Shown: positions 24,796 through 33,407, counted from the stretch's first letter. The stretch is DNA of 43,506 nucleotides from an uncultured bacterium (GCA_905214315.1 CAJMLN010000013.1:1-43506), one strand, 5' to 3'. Notes: generated by a model not told the origin, from the sequence alone. Numbers and translations: made by a program.

Positions 24796-26058
24796 CTATT
24801 TTATGCTCTGCAGCAATTGCGTCAGAACTTCACCGCATTTTCCTACCGCGGCGGCACTGAAATGGCTTGTATCAAACATGGTTTGTATATTCCTGTCCAT
24901 ATCGTCCTTCGTTACGGCATTGATACGCGCAATCACCTCATCCACCGTAAGAACCTTACCGTTAAGCAGCAACACCTTGCCATTTCGGTTCATTCTTGCC
25001 GCGGCGCTTTCCAGCCCCAGTACAAAGCTTCCCTTCAGCTGTTCGCGGGCCTCAGTCAGTTCCTGATCGGTAACGCCCTCCCTCTTAAGCTTGTCCGCCT
25101 CTTCCAAAATCAGCTCCAGCACCCGTGGAGCCTGCGCCGGATTCATGCCGGCATAAACAGTAAACATGCCGCTGTTCACCGCGGAAGCCAGATACGAATA
25201 AATGGAATAGGTCATTCCGTTTTGCTCCCGCACACGCTGAAACAGGCGGCTGCTCATGCCTCCGCCGAAAATATTGCTGATCATATTCTGGGCAAAATAC
25301 TCGTCCGAGGTCTGCGCAGCACCGGGCAGCGCCAGGCAAAGATTTACCTGCTCGATGTCCTTCTCCAGCACAAGAATCTCTCCCGCGGGCTGCACCAGCG
25401 CGCCGCTCCTGGCAGGAAACGCCGGCGACGGCGCCATCTGCCGGCCCAGCTTTTCCTCCAGCATATCAAAAATTTTCTCTTCGGCAAAGCCGCCCGCAAC
25501 GGACACCACGATATTTTGCGGCACATAGGTTTGTCCCATATAAGCCCGTATATCCTCCGCTCGGATTCCGCGCACCGTCTCCGCCGGGCCGAGAATCGTT
25601 TTTCCCAGCGGATGCTCTCCGTAAAAAGCCTTGGAAAGTTTTTCGTGCGCCAGTTCGTCCGGGGTATCCTCCACCATGGCGATCTCCTCGCACACCACGC
25701 CCTTTTCCCGCTCGATATCCCCGCCGTCGAACTTACCGTTTAAAATCATATCGCACAGCAGATCCGTAGCGACGCCGTAGTGCTCATTTAAAATATTGAC
25801 ATAATAGCAGGTACATTCCTTTGCCGTAAAGGCGTTCAGCTGGCCGCCCAAAGCATCAATACAGCCGGCAATCTCCCGGGCAGTCCGTTTTTTTGTCCCC
25901 TTAAACAGCATATGTTCAATAAAATGCGAAATTCCGTTGTTGGCCTCGCTTTCCGCAAAGCAGCCCGCGCCTACCCAAACACCGATAGAAAAAGAACGGA
26001 GATACGGCAGCGGCTCCATCGCTACCCGTATACCGTTAGAAAGCTCTCGTATTTTCAT
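24796..26058 (-). CDS. M16 family zinc peptidase (MlpA/YmxG-like)
   Basis: A 420-residue pitrilysin-family peptidase with the inverted zinc motif HFIEH at residues 45-49 (active Glu48) and the downstream zinc glutamate region CEEIAMVEDTPDELAHE. The C-terminal half is the inactive-like M16 domain with IFGGGMSSRLFQRVREQNGMTYSIYSY split over about residues 270-300. I chose ATG 26058, 8 nt after GGAGG; the upstream ATGs at 26073 and 26064 lie within or too near that site. No signal peptide. The neighbour pairing with a YlxY-like gene upstream is the same as in B. subtilis. Confidence 0.92.
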   Translation of the reverse strand: MKIRELSNGIRVAMEPLPYLRSFSIGVWVGAGCFAESEANNGISHFIEHMLFKGTKKRTAREIAGCIDALGGQLNAFTAKECTCYYVNILNEHYGVATDLLCDMILNGKFDGGDIEREKGVVCEEIAMVEDTPDELAHEKLSKAFYGEHPLGKTILGPAETVRGIRAEDIRAYMGQTYVPQNIVVSVAGGFAEEKIFDMLEEKLGRQMAPSPAFPARSGALVQPAGEILVLEKDIEQVNLCLALPGAAQTSDEYFAQNMISNIFGGGMSSRLFQRVREQNGMTYSIYSYLASAVNSGMFTVYAGMNPAQAPRVLELILEEADKLKREGVTDQELTEAREQLKGSFVLGLESAAARMNRNGKVLLLNGKVLTVDEVIARINAVTKDDMDRNIQTMFDTSHFSAAAVGKCGEVLTQLLQSIK

Positions 26059-26087
26059 CTGCATTTCCTCCATACTGTATATTTATT

Positions 26088-26116
26088 ATTATATAGTATG
26101 AGCAGGATTCAGGCAA
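26088..26116 (-). promoter_or_regulatory. Promoter of the M16 peptidase gene
   Basis: On the minus strand TTGCCT (26111-26116), a 17-bp spacer and a perfect TATAAT (26088-26093), about 30 nt upstream of the start. It could drive the M16 gene and the downstream ftsK-recA run. Confidence 0.55.
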
Positions 26117-26119
26117 ATA

Positions 26120-26824
26120 TTATTTTAATTGCGCCCCGACCGTCATAAAGGTATAGCCCTGACTTTTGGCCAGCAGTATAATCTCCGGCAATGCCTTAAG
26201 CGTAGCCTGCGTAGGGTGCATCAGCACAAAAACACCGGGCTTTAAATTGCGCTCCACTCTGGCATAGATCTTATTCACATCCTGGTCCCGCCAGTCAATG
26301 GTATCTGCCGTCCACATAATCGTCTGGCAGCCGCAGGAGGCGGCATCGGAAACGACCTGCGAATTCACATCGCCTGAAGGCGGTGCAAACAGCACCGTTT
26401 CTTTTCCGGTAATGCTCTTGATTAAAGAGTTTGTACGCAGGATTTCACTGCGGCTCTGCTCCTGTGTAATTTTCGTATGCATTTTATGGTTATAACCGTG
26501 GTTTCCAATCTCATGTCCGGCTTCCGCAATCTGTTTTACAACTTCCGTATTCTTTGCCGCCCAGCAGCCGCCCAAAAAAAAGGTAGCGGCGATGCCCTCC
26601 TGCTCAAAAAGCTCAAGATACTTCAGCACATATTCTTCTCCCTGGTAGACATTAATCATCAAAGAAATCGTTTTTTCCTCCGTCTCGGCCTTATAAATAG
26701 CCGAGGGTCCTGTGCCGAAGGTATTGACTCCCCTGTTCTGATCCACGGCATAGCTGCCTAAAATAAACAGCATTACCACAATAATTAAGTTTACCGAAAA
26801 AGCTTCCGTGAGGATTTTGCGCAT
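26120..26824 (-). CDS. YlxY-like polysaccharide deacetylase homologue, probably non-canonical
   Basis: A 234-residue NodB-fold protein with an N-terminal membrane anchor (SVNLIIVVMLFILGSYAV) and an extracytoplasmic domain. The metal histidines survive in HEIGNHGYNH, and TIDWRDQ and VLMHPTQ are present. But motif 1, normally TFDDGP, reads MINVYQGEEYV, so both its aspartates are absent, and motif 3 reads FAPPSGDVN without the usual arginine. This matches the YlxY subgroup, in which motif 1 is known to be altered. I chose ATG 26824, 7 nt after AAGGTGG. It stands just upstream of the M16 gene. Loss of deacetylase activity is an inference. Confidence 0.85.
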   Translation of the reverse strand: MRKILTEAFSVNLIIVVMLFILGSYAVDQNRGVNTFGTGPSAIYKAETEEKTISLMINVYQGEEYVLKYLELFEQEGIAATFFLGGCWAAKNTEVVKQIAEAGHEIGNHGYNHKMHTKITQEQSRSEILRTNSLIKSITGKETVLFAPPSGDVNSQVVSDAASCGCQTIMWTADTIDWRDQDVNKIYARVERNLKPGVFVLMHPTQATLKALPEIILLAKSQGYTFMTVGAQLK

Positions 26825-27196
26825 ATCAAGACCACCTTGTATCAAAGTAATAAATTATACTGGAAAAGGTACGCTTTTATGCAACAAAAAAGGATGATTT
26901 ATTGCAAGGACAAATTCCATAGGAAATTAAATGAAAATTACGGTACCACCTCAAAAAAGCAGTTGTATCGTTTCTTTTTATTCTGTAAATCGATAATCCT
27001 GTGGATTTGAATTTGGTATCAAAATCCGATGCCCGCCATCTTTACGGACATTGTCATTGCAAACAGCATATCGCTCATTTCTAACAAATTTTAGATAACA
27101 AAAAGTCGATGACAAATGATATGCTCACAGATCATCGGCTGAAAAATTTTCTATTACTCCCCCTTCCTGCAACCGGGGATTTTCCGCTTTCATTTT
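26825..27196. other. Intergenic region, possible coding remnant
   Basis: No convincing gene. On the minus strand an open stretch of about 45 codons ending at TAA 26978-26980 could encode FVRNERYAVCNDNVRKDGG followed by RILIPNSNPQDYRFTE. It has no good start or ribosome site and may be a gene remnant or chance. I saw no strong terminator or RNA structure. Confidence 0.3.
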
Positions 27197-28339
27197 TCAC
27201 GGAATATGGTATGACTCCGCTATCTCCAATAATTCCCGTTCACTTTCAATATCGGAAGCATACGGATATGCTTTGACGCATTTTTCAAACTGTTCTTTGA
27301 TCTGCGCGGCCTTATCGACATCGTTCCTGTAAAGCAGCGTATAGGCATACTCTGTACGGATTACTGTTGGGAACCTGCGCATCTGCTTCATGAATTTGAT
27401 TTGTTCTTCGTTATATAGTTTATCTATAATTTCGTTGTTTTTTTCATGAATCAACTCACAATATAGCCTATCACAAATGAGCAAATTCCGATGCAATCCA
27501 ACAATGCCTGATTCTGCAGATAAAAGTTTATCAATCAGTACGGCTACATCTGTAAACGCTTGTTCGTCCATCAGTCTATTTGCATAAAAAACCGCCATAG
27601 CTGCCGTCATACTGTTTTTCATTTCCTCTTCGTCAGGAAGATAAAACCATTCACTCGGCATGCTTTTCAGCCGAACACCTTTCGAGCTTTGCTCCATTAT
27701 CTTCATCTGCACCCAGAAAGATTTGAGCGCTTCAAGCGATTTACCAAGATCCCTTGCATTGTATCCGTCATTATTGATTAGCCCAAGCTTCATCGGAATA
27801 CCATTCATTAAGGCGTAGGCAAAACCAACAATACACATTATTAGTAAAAAGAGCGAAAGAAAAGGCACTTTGCTGAAAAAGAGAAACAATACAGCGCAGA
27901 TCGGGATTGTAATAAGATTCATGAAAGAGCCGCCGAGATTATAGAAAACAAATGGTATTTTGCCCTCCACCATATCGGGCGGATTCATCAAACATTGCCC
28001 TCCTGTTCCTGCTAAAGAAAGCTTGCGGAACCTTATCGTTCCGTTATCTTTCACAAACATCAAATTTCCAAATCGGAAAGAAGAAAAGGTGTACCCGGTG
28101 AGTAGTCCGGCTATCAGATGTCCAGTCTCGTGAATAATGATTTGCAGGAAAATAGCGATATACACTCCCAAAAATACAGCTACCAAATGAAACAAAATTT
28201 CACCAGCCGGAATGTCTCCAAATACATAATTTATGTATTCCATTGTTACAACGCCGCAAACGGCTCCGATCAGCATAAAACAAAGCATCATTAAAAGACT
28301 GCCGCGTTTTTTTGATTTTTTTTGCGTTTTCACATCCAT
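27197..28339 (-). CDS. M50-type membrane metallopeptidase
   Basis: A 380-residue protein with two N-terminal membrane helices, the zinc motif HETGH at residues 70-74 (IIIHETGHLIAGLLTGY), further helices (SFMNLITIPICAVLFLFF and a second) and a candidate third metal ligand in LGLINNDGYNARDLG, then a ~180-residue soluble helical tail. This is the layout of site-2-protease-like peptidases with a cytoplasmic TPR-like tail. AGGAGG precedes ATG 28339. No substrate is evident; it stands alone between intergenic regions. Confidence 0.8.
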   Translation of the reverse strand: MDVKTQKKSKKRGSLLMMLCFMLIGAVCGVVTMEYINYVFGDIPAGEILFHLVAVFLGVYIAIFLQIIIHETGHLIAGLLTGYTFSSFRFGNLMFVKDNGTIRFRKLSLAGTGGQCLMNPPDMVEGKIPFVFYNLGGSFMNLITIPICAVLFLFFSKVPFLSLFLLIMCIVGFAYALMNGIPMKLGLINNDGYNARDLGKSLEALKSFWVQMKIMEQSSKGVRLKSMPSEWFYLPDEEEMKNSMTAAMAVFYANRLMDEQAFTDVAVLIDKLLSAESGIVGLHRNLLICDRLYCELIHEKNNEIIDKLYNEEQIKFMKQMRRFPTVIRTEYAYTLLYRNDVDKAAQIKEQFEKCVKAYPYASDIESERELLEIAESYHIP

Positions 28340-28447
28340 ATCGATCCTCCTAATTCCAAGGTGTCTATTTTATAACATACAGCTAATCAAAACAATTATA
28401 TCAAAAAATGTTTGTTTTCTCAACCGCACTTATTTCGGAAAACAATA

Positions 28448-28485
28448 AATACCAAAAAAAACTTTTAGCAGTTTTTCTTGGTATT
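28448..28485 (-). terminator. Inverted repeat, probable terminator after ung
   Basis: A 15-bp stem with one mismatch (28448-28462 pairs with 28471-28485; arm starts AATACCAA) and an 8-nt loop. It lies about 100 nt downstream of ung on its strand. The minus-strand 3' arm holds a run of eight Ts. The rest of the 244-bp gap (28340-28583) shows nothing else. Confidence 0.4.
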
Positions 28486-28583
28486 CGTCTTTTATGGTAA
28501 CTTTGTAATACCTGGTAATTCAGTATATTGAATGTTCTCTAAATTACTTCCTTATCAGACATTAGCACAATCATCCTCCTGTT

Positions 28584-29255
28584 TTATTCGGGAAGCTGCC
28601 ACTCTACCGGCGGCCGGCCGTTAGCGGCTAAAAATTCATTCGTCTTTGAAAAATGCCGGCATCCAAAAAATCCGTTATAGGCCGAAAGCGGACTGGGATG
28701 CGCGCAGGAGAGAATCTTATGCCGGGAATCCGTAATAAGACTCTGCTTTGCCCGCGCATTGGCGCCCCAAAGCAAAAACACCGTAGGCTTTGCCTGCTCG
28801 TTTACAAGCTGAATGACTCGATCGGTAAACGTCTCCCAGCCCATGCCCCGATGACTGTTGGCGCAGCCCTCGCGCACCGTAAGCACAGTGTTGAGCAGCA
28901 GCACGCCGTCCTGTGCCCATGCGGTAAGCTCGCCGTGCGCCGGCGGCCGGATGCCTAAATCATCCTCGATTTCCTTATAAATATTTTTCAGCGAGGGCGG
29001 CGGCTCCACCCCTCGCTTTACCGAAAAGCACAATCCGTGCGCCTGCCCGTACCCATGATAGGGATCCTGCCCTAAAATAACCGCTTTAACCGCACTTAAC
29101 GGCGTATATTTCAAGGCATTGAAAATATCATACATCCCCGGATAGATCCGGCGCGAAGAATACTCCTGCTTTAAAAACTCCCGCAGTTTCAAATAGTATT
29201 CCTTTTGAAATTCATCCTTTAAAAGCTCGTCCCACTCATTGCCTATATGAACCAT
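28584..29255 (-). CDS. ung: Uracil-DNA glycosylase, family 1
   Basis: Excises uracil from DNA as the first step of base excision repair. The 223-residue protein has the water-activating motif GQDPYHGYGQAHG with Asp64 and the DNA-intercalation motif HPSPLSA with His186. I chose ATG 29255, 9 nt after GAGGT; the frame stays open upstream and would add a hydrophobic 61-residue extension from GTG 29438, but that has no ribosome site and the family does not have such a leader. Confidence 0.96.
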   Translation of the reverse strand: MVHIGNEWDELLKDEFQKEYYLKLREFLKQEYSSRRIYPGMYDIFNALKYTPLSAVKAVILGQDPYHGYGQAHGLCFSVKRGVEPPPSLKNIYKEIEDDLGIRPPAHGELTAWAQDGVLLLNTVLTVREGCANSHRGMGWETFTDRVIQLVNEQAKPTVFLLWGANARAKQSLITDSRHKILSCAHPSPLSAYNGFFGCRHFSKTNEFLAANGRPPVEWQLPE

Positions 29256-29542
29256 TTGATTCCACCTCGTTTCTATTTTACCGCAGATAGCAAAAAATTT
29301 CAACAATTTTTGAGAAATTTTGTAAAAAGAATATGAAAGGATAAAATTCTCCGGTTTTCCGTGGCAGGAACAAACTGCCGCTTTTGCAAAGATGAGACGC
29401 AGCAGCGTAAGCGCGCCGATGGCTAAAAAGGTCGCCACAAGGAATATAAAGCTTGCAGCAATGTGTAAGGGGGAAATAAAATCGATCCTCGATATATTTT
29501 AAAAAGGTATTCGCCCCCCTCACGCAACCCGAAAAAGGTTGG
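29256..29542. other. Intergenic region upstream of ung
   Basis: Together with repeat copy B this makes a 473-bp stretch without a protein gene. The minus strand holds an open frame continuous with ung that encodes a hydrophobic stretch (FLVATFLAIGALTLLRLIFA) with no ATG or ribosome site; it may be a decayed small membrane protein. Confidence 0.3.
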
Positions 29543-29732
29543 TAGCAAGCCGGAGCGTGGCGAGTGCGTTTACAAGCGAGCAGCCGAGGCCCAGCGATAC
29601 AGAGCGATTCGAAACGACAGCGAGAAGAGCGACAAGAGCGCAAGCGGACAGGCAAGGAAGCGGGCGAAAGGCTTATTTTCTGTCGCAGACAAAAAATAAG
29701 CCGGAGCAAAGCGAACTTTGCTCCGACGTGGC
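29543..29732. repeat. Dispersed double-hairpin repeat, copy B
   Basis: The counterpart of 8697-8842. It contains GCGTTTACAAGCGAGCA (ending 29582), a 15-bp stem with loop GCA (29670-29684/29688-29702), a second stem (29702-29711/29716-29725, loop CGAA) sharing one base with the first, and CCGACGTGGC (29723-29732). The last four bases are the reverse complement of the tRNA-Trp discriminator plus CCA. A purine-rich middle (29583-29669) is unique to this copy. Confidence 0.6.
29691..29725 (-). terminator. Terminator of tRNA-Trp
   Basis: On the minus strand, 3 nt after the tRNA CCA, a perfect 10-bp stem (29702-29711/29716-29725) with a TTCG loop is followed by GCTTATTTTTTG. It is part of repeat copy B. 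Confidence 0.75.
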
Positions 29733-29803
29733 AGGGGAGACGCGATTCGAACACGCAATCAATGGTTTTGGAGACCACTACTCTACCGTTGAGCCACTCC
29801 CCT
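29729..29803 (-). tRNA. tRNA-Trp (CCA)
   Basis: A 75-nt gene including encoded CCA, acceptor AGGGGAG/CTCCCCT, discriminator G and anticodon loop CTCCAAA (CCA). It has its own promoter and terminator. Confidence 0.95.
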
Positions 29804-29814
29804 ATTGCGTGTGC

Positions 29815-29843
29815 ATTATACAACAAACCCGCCGGTTCGTCAA
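29815..29843 (-). promoter_or_regulatory. Promoter of tRNA-Trp
   Basis: On the minus strand TTGACG (29838-29843), a 17-bp spacer and a perfect TATAAT (29815-29820). The -35 box overlaps the stop codon of the upstream membrane-protein gene. Confidence 0.8.
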
Positions 29844-31603
29844 GCATTATTTTGATCCAGCTGCGTCTCTATTCTCTTTTGTTCCTTCTCCAATGCCGCT
29901 GTCAACTCCTGCAAACGATCTTCATCATATTCCTCATAGGCAAAATCGGCATAGGTAAGCCCCTGCGGCAGCTTATAATAAATTTTCATCCAATCCTTGA
30001 TCAGATCGCGCTCATAGGGCTGCGTGCTGCCGGCATAGGTATCATCCTTAAGCTTCATCAAAGGAATCGGGACAGACGACTGCATCTGCCGCGCGTATTT
30101 TTCCCCTTCCAACACCAGCCGCTGATGATTATACTGCTGAACAAGATCATTCGCCCGGAAGCCTGCAAAAATCGTTCCCGCGCCGATGCAGCCCACAACC
30201 AATACCGGCAGCATCACTGCCGAAACAGCTGCAATGCTTTGTTTCAGCGGCAGCGCCTCCATGCGGTTTAAAAGCTCTAAAAACGCACGGACGGAAATCA
30301 GGATCCAGACAAAAGCGAAAGGAAGAATGCACCGTTCCGGGAAAATCGGCGATATCAGACACGCCCCCTGAGAGGCAATTCCACCTAAGAACAATGCCCA
30401 CAGGAAAAAATCCCGCTTATTTTTTTGCCCTAACAGCCAAATAGAAACATTGACAGAAATAATAACCAAATATCCCCAGAAGAAGCCGGTTGTCCACAGC
30501 GTCTTTTCCTCCAAAAACGATATTCCGACCGAAGCGCCGGCCAACACAGCTGTAAAAATCATCCAGATAAGGGATACCGCATTTTTCTGTCTCTTACGCA
30601 GGAACACGACAGCCAGCACGCCAACTGCCGCAATCAATATAACAAACGCCAGGTTTTCAGGCTGAAACACGGTAGAAACAATCGTCTGCGCGCTTTCCAG
30701 CAGTTGTCCGGAAAAAGATTTGCCATAATATTCCGCATACATACTCTTTCGGGAATTGTTGCCTACCGCCGCCAGCATAATATGACAGCCGGCGATAGCG
30801 CTTAAAAGCACAGGAGTGCCATAGAGAAGAATCACAGGATTTCTGCGGTAAAAGCTGGCATATATAAGCATAGCGGATGCGGTAACTACCGCAAAAATAC
30901 CAATCTGCTCCATCGAAAATCCCGCAAAAAAGAACAGAACACATGTAAACGGCAGCATCATAAGTTTAGATAGAGAAATCAAACGCTCTGTTTTGTCAAA
31001 CAAAAGAATATATAAAAGCCAAGCTCCGGCAAAGAGATAGAGCACCGGCACCATATAGGCAATCGACGCAGAATACCAATACAGGCCGCTAATGGCCATA
31101 GTCTTGCCAAAAAAGCCAAACAAAAGGCAAGTAAAAGCCGCAGCAATAAAGGGATGCTTTACTTTTTTGGCATGGAAAGCGAATAAAAACGCCAGCAAAA
31201 AAATTCCCAGCAAAACCGCCGCATGAAAATTCTGCATCACATCCGTTCCGGCTTTAAAAAGCAAAATCTCCTGAGCAAAGCAAAGCACTCTTCCTCCCCA
31301 GCAGTTATAGTGCTCGGTAAGATAATGTACCAGCTGCTGCATGGAAAAATTCTGTCCCCACATTCCTTCTTCCCAATAGACATAGCTGAGCGTGGCATAG
31401 CCGTAATCATCATGACTCATATACGCATAGGAATATTGCTTTACCAAAAACGCTGCAAACAGTACAAAAACCAAAAGAACCGCAAGTACTTTTAATATGT
31501 TTTTTATCCGGGGCGAAACACTTTTTTTATGATAGCCTTGTTCCCCTTTGGGCTCATTTTCAAAAATATCTGCGGCAGAAAAATTATTTTTTCCTTTTAT
31601 CAT
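29840..31603 (-). CDS. DUF6056-like polytopic membrane protein
   Basis: A 587-residue protein with about eleven membrane helices, a short cytoplasmic N-terminus and a C-terminal charged coil. After the first helix comes SYAYMSHDDYGYATLSY, an acidic pair in the first outer loop as in GT-C type glycosyltransferases, and CWGGRVLCFAQE follows, both typical of the DUF6056 family. A role in moving sugars from a lipid carrier onto surface polymers is a family-level guess. GGAGG precedes the ATG. It is transcribed alone from its own promoter toward tRNA-Trp. Confidence 0.75.
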   Translation of the reverse strand: MIKGKNNFSAADIFENEPKGEQGYHKKSVSPRIKNILKVLAVLLVFVLFAAFLVKQYSYAYMSHDDYGYATLSYVYWEEGMWGQNFSMQQLVHYLTEHYNCWGGRVLCFAQEILLFKAGTDVMQNFHAAVLLGIFLLAFLFAFHAKKVKHPFIAAAFTCLLFGFFGKTMAISGLYWYSASIAYMVPVLYLFAGAWLLYILLFDKTERLISLSKLMMLPFTCVLFFFAGFSMEQIGIFAVVTASAMLIYASFYRRNPVILLYGTPVLLSAIAGCHIMLAAVGNNSRKSMYAEYYGKSFSGQLLESAQTIVSTVFQPENLAFVILIAAVGVLAVVFLRKRQKNAVSLIWMIFTAVLAGASVGISFLEEKTLWTTGFFWGYLVIISVNVSIWLLGQKNKRDFFLWALFLGGIASQGACLISPIFPERCILPFAFVWILISVRAFLELLNRMEALPLKQSIAAVSAVMLPVLVVGCIGAGTIFAGFRANDLVQQYNHQRLVLEGEKYARQMQSSVPIPLMKLKDDTYAGSTQPYERDLIKDWMKIYYKLPQGLTYADFAYEEYDEDRLQELTAALEKEQKRIETQLDQNNA

Positions 31604-31670
31604 ATATAAGCCTCCGCAAGCAGCAACGCTTTATAAAATCATCCTCCGCCATTTGCGAAGAACCAAAAAT

Positions 31671-31699
31671 ATTATATCATATAAAAAATACAAATTCAA
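31671..31699 (-). promoter_or_regulatory. Promoter of the DUF6056-like gene
   Basis: On the minus strand TTGAAT (31694-31699), a 17-bp spacer and a perfect TATAAT (31671-31676), about 60 nt upstream of the start codon. Confidence 0.65.
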
Positions 31700-31891
31700 C
31701 ACCTAAACTTATTTTTCATGCCAAAAATAAAGAAAAAGAGTCCGTATTAAATTTCTTTTTTACTTAATCTATGAAACCAATATGATGTTTTATGAATCTT
31801 TAGAGATTACACAGATATATGTGCATTTGGCGCAGACGTATACGCTTACCAGAGGGAATATATATTCTCCCCTATCGAAAGGAGTATAGAG

Positions 31892-31920
31892 AAAACCGGC
31901 GCACGCATGGCGCCGGTTTT
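31892..31920 (-). terminator. Terminator of the tRNA-Gly/tRNA-Lys unit
   Basis: AAAACCGGCGC (31892-31902) pairs perfectly over 11 bp with GCGCCGGTTTT (31910-31920). The minus-strand arm ends in TTTTCTC, 5 nt downstream of the tRNA-Lys CCA. Confidence 0.75.
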
Positions 31921-31925
31921 GGTGC

Positions 31926-32001
31926 TGGTGGGTCATCGGGGGATCGAACCCCGGACACCCTGATTAAGAGTCAGGTGCTCTGCCAGCTGAGCTAATAACC
32001 C
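31926..32001 (-). tRNA. tRNA-Lys (CTT)
   Basis: A 76-nt gene including CCA, acceptor GGGTTAT/ATGACCC (G-T pair) and anticodon loop CTCTTAA (CTT). It is 4 nt downstream of tRNA-Gly. Confidence 0.95.
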
Positions 32002-32005
32002 ATCT

Positions 32006-32081
32006 TGGAGCGATAGACGAGATTCGAACTCGCGACATCCACCTTGGCAAGGTGGCACTCTACCAACTGAGTTACTACCGC
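32006..32081 (-). tRNA. tRNA-Gly (GCC)
   Basis: A 76-nt gene including CCA, acceptor GCGGTAG/CTATCGC and anticodon loop TTGCCAA (GCC). It is first in the two-tRNA unit. Confidence 0.95.
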
Positions 32082-32100
32082 ATACTTAAAGAACGGTGAT

Positions 32101-32129
32101 ATAATATCACAGCCAAAAGAATTTGTAAA
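32101..32129 (-). promoter_or_regulatory. Promoter of the tRNA-Gly/tRNA-Lys unit
   Basis: On the minus strand TTTACA (32124-32129), a 17-bp spacer and TATTAT (32101-32106), 20 nt upstream of tRNA-Gly. Confidence 0.7.
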
Positions 32130-32159
32130 GCATTTTTTTGTAAAAAAAATAAAAAAGCA

Positions 32160-32189
32160 TTGTTCATAATTTGTTTTTAATGTTATAAT
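32160..32189 (+). promoter_or_regulatory. Promoter of the GNAT-like gene
   Basis: TTGTTC (32160-32165), 18-bp spacer and a perfect TATAAT (32184-32189), about 38 nt upstream of the chosen start. It is divergent from the tRNA promoter. Confidence 0.55.
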
Positions 32190-32227
32190 GTACAAGTATT
32201 TATTTTTTATACTTGGAGAAAATGAAA

Positions 32228-33346
32228 ATGATAGAATTACGTGAAGTAAAATGCAAAAGGGATTTAAAAAAATTTATCGAGTTTCCAAATCAATTATATA
32301 AGGATAATCCCTATTATGTACCACCGCTTACCTTGGATGAAATGAACAATTTGAACCCGCAAAAAAATCCTGCATATGAGTACTGCGATGCACGTATGTT
32401 CCTGGCCTATAAAAACGGTAAACTTTCAGGGCGAATCTGCGCGCTCATCAATCATGCTTATATTCAAAAATGGAACCGGCAGGCAATACGCTTTACTCGA
32501 TTTGACGTGATTGACGATCTTGAAGTTTCAAAAGCCTTGCTGGGAAAAGTAGAGGAAATCGCCAGGGAAAACGGTTTAAATGAAATAATCGGTCCTATCG
32601 GATTTTGTGACTTAGATCGGCAGGGAATGCTTGTAGAGGGATTTGATGAACTGAGCATGTTTATTACTATATACAATCATGCATATTACGTTAAACATAT
32701 GGAGCAGTTAGGTTACAGAAAAGACGTTGATTGGTGTGAAAAGCAAATTACAGCGCCAAAATCAGTAGATCCTAAAATCGAGCGTATCTCCAAAGCCATG
32801 CTGAAAAAACTGAATCTTCAGGTGGTACCGTTTCGGCATAAGCGGGATATCAAGCCGTATATTCCGGAAATTTTCAGGCTTGTTAACGATACATATAAAG
32901 ATCTCTATGGCGTAGTGCCGCTAACGGAACGGCAAATTCATTCTTATGTTGCACAGTACTATCCAATTATTAATAAAGATTATCTGACACTTATTGTAGA
33001 CAAAAATAATAAATTGATAGGCTTTGGCCTTTGCGGTCCTTCTTTTTCCAAGGCAACACAAAAAAACGGAGGACATCTATTTCCGTGGGGATGGATTCCC
33101 TTTTTTAAAGCGATCAAAAAAAATGATGTGATTGATCTATATTTAATTGCAGTAGATGAACAGTATCAAAGCAAGGGTGTAAATGCAATTATTTTGAGTT
33201 CTATTATTCAAAAAGCTATAAAAAACGGCGTAAAATTTGCAGAAACCGGCCCCGAATTAGAATTAAACGATAAAGTTCAGGCGCAATGGAAAGGATTTGA
33301 AGTAAGAGAGCACAAGCGCCGGAGATGTTATCAAAAACAAATTTAA
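32228..33346 (+). CDS. GNAT-like acetyltransferase-fold protein
   Basis: A 372-residue protein of a clostridial family with an N-terminal domain (FPNQLYKDNPYYVPPLTLDE) and a C-terminal GNAT fold, whose acetyl-CoA-binding motif A is LIAVDEQYQSKGVNAIILS. The tail PELELNDKVQAQWKGFEVRE is typical of the same family. I chose ATG 32228, 9 nt after GGAG; ATG 32222 leaves only 3 nt. The substrate is unknown. The next gene downstream encodes a DUF1540 protein and may be read from the same transcript. Confidence 0.75.
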   Translation: MIELREVKCKRDLKKFIEFPNQLYKDNPYYVPPLTLDEMNNLNPQKNPAYEYCDARMFLAYKNGKLSGRICALINHAYIQKWNRQAIRFTRFDVIDDLEVSKALLGKVEEIARENGLNEIIGPIGFCDLDRQGMLVEGFDELSMFITIYNHAYYVKHMEQLGYRKDVDWCEKQITAPKSVDPKIERISKAMLKKLNLQVVPFRHKRDIKPYIPEIFRLVNDTYKDLYGVVPLTERQIHSYVAQYYPIINKDYLTLIVDKNNKLIGFGLCGPSFSKATQKNGGHLFPWGWIPFFKAIKKNDVIDLYLIAVDEQYQSKGVNAIILSSIIQKAIKNGVKFAETGPELELNDKVQAQWKGFEVREHKRRRCYQKQI

Positions 33347-33407
33347 TGTATAATCGCAGAGCAATGTGGGAAAGATAAAACCGTAACCATGAAGGAGGAA
33401 TAATTTT

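Larger units (their letters stand above)
31604..31925. other. Intergenic region with promoter and tRNA terminator
   Basis: A 322-bp stretch between the membrane-protein gene and tRNA-Lys. It holds the membrane-protein promoter (31671-31699) and the tRNA terminator (31892-31920). Between them is a near-palindrome GAATATATATTC (31858-31869) of unknown use; no gene was seen. Confidence 0.6.

Noticed and set aside
29256..29438. A 61-residue membrane leader on uracil-DNA glycosylase
   Set aside because: The frame is open, but ATG 29255 has the ribosome site and matches the family N-terminus, while the extension has no start signal.
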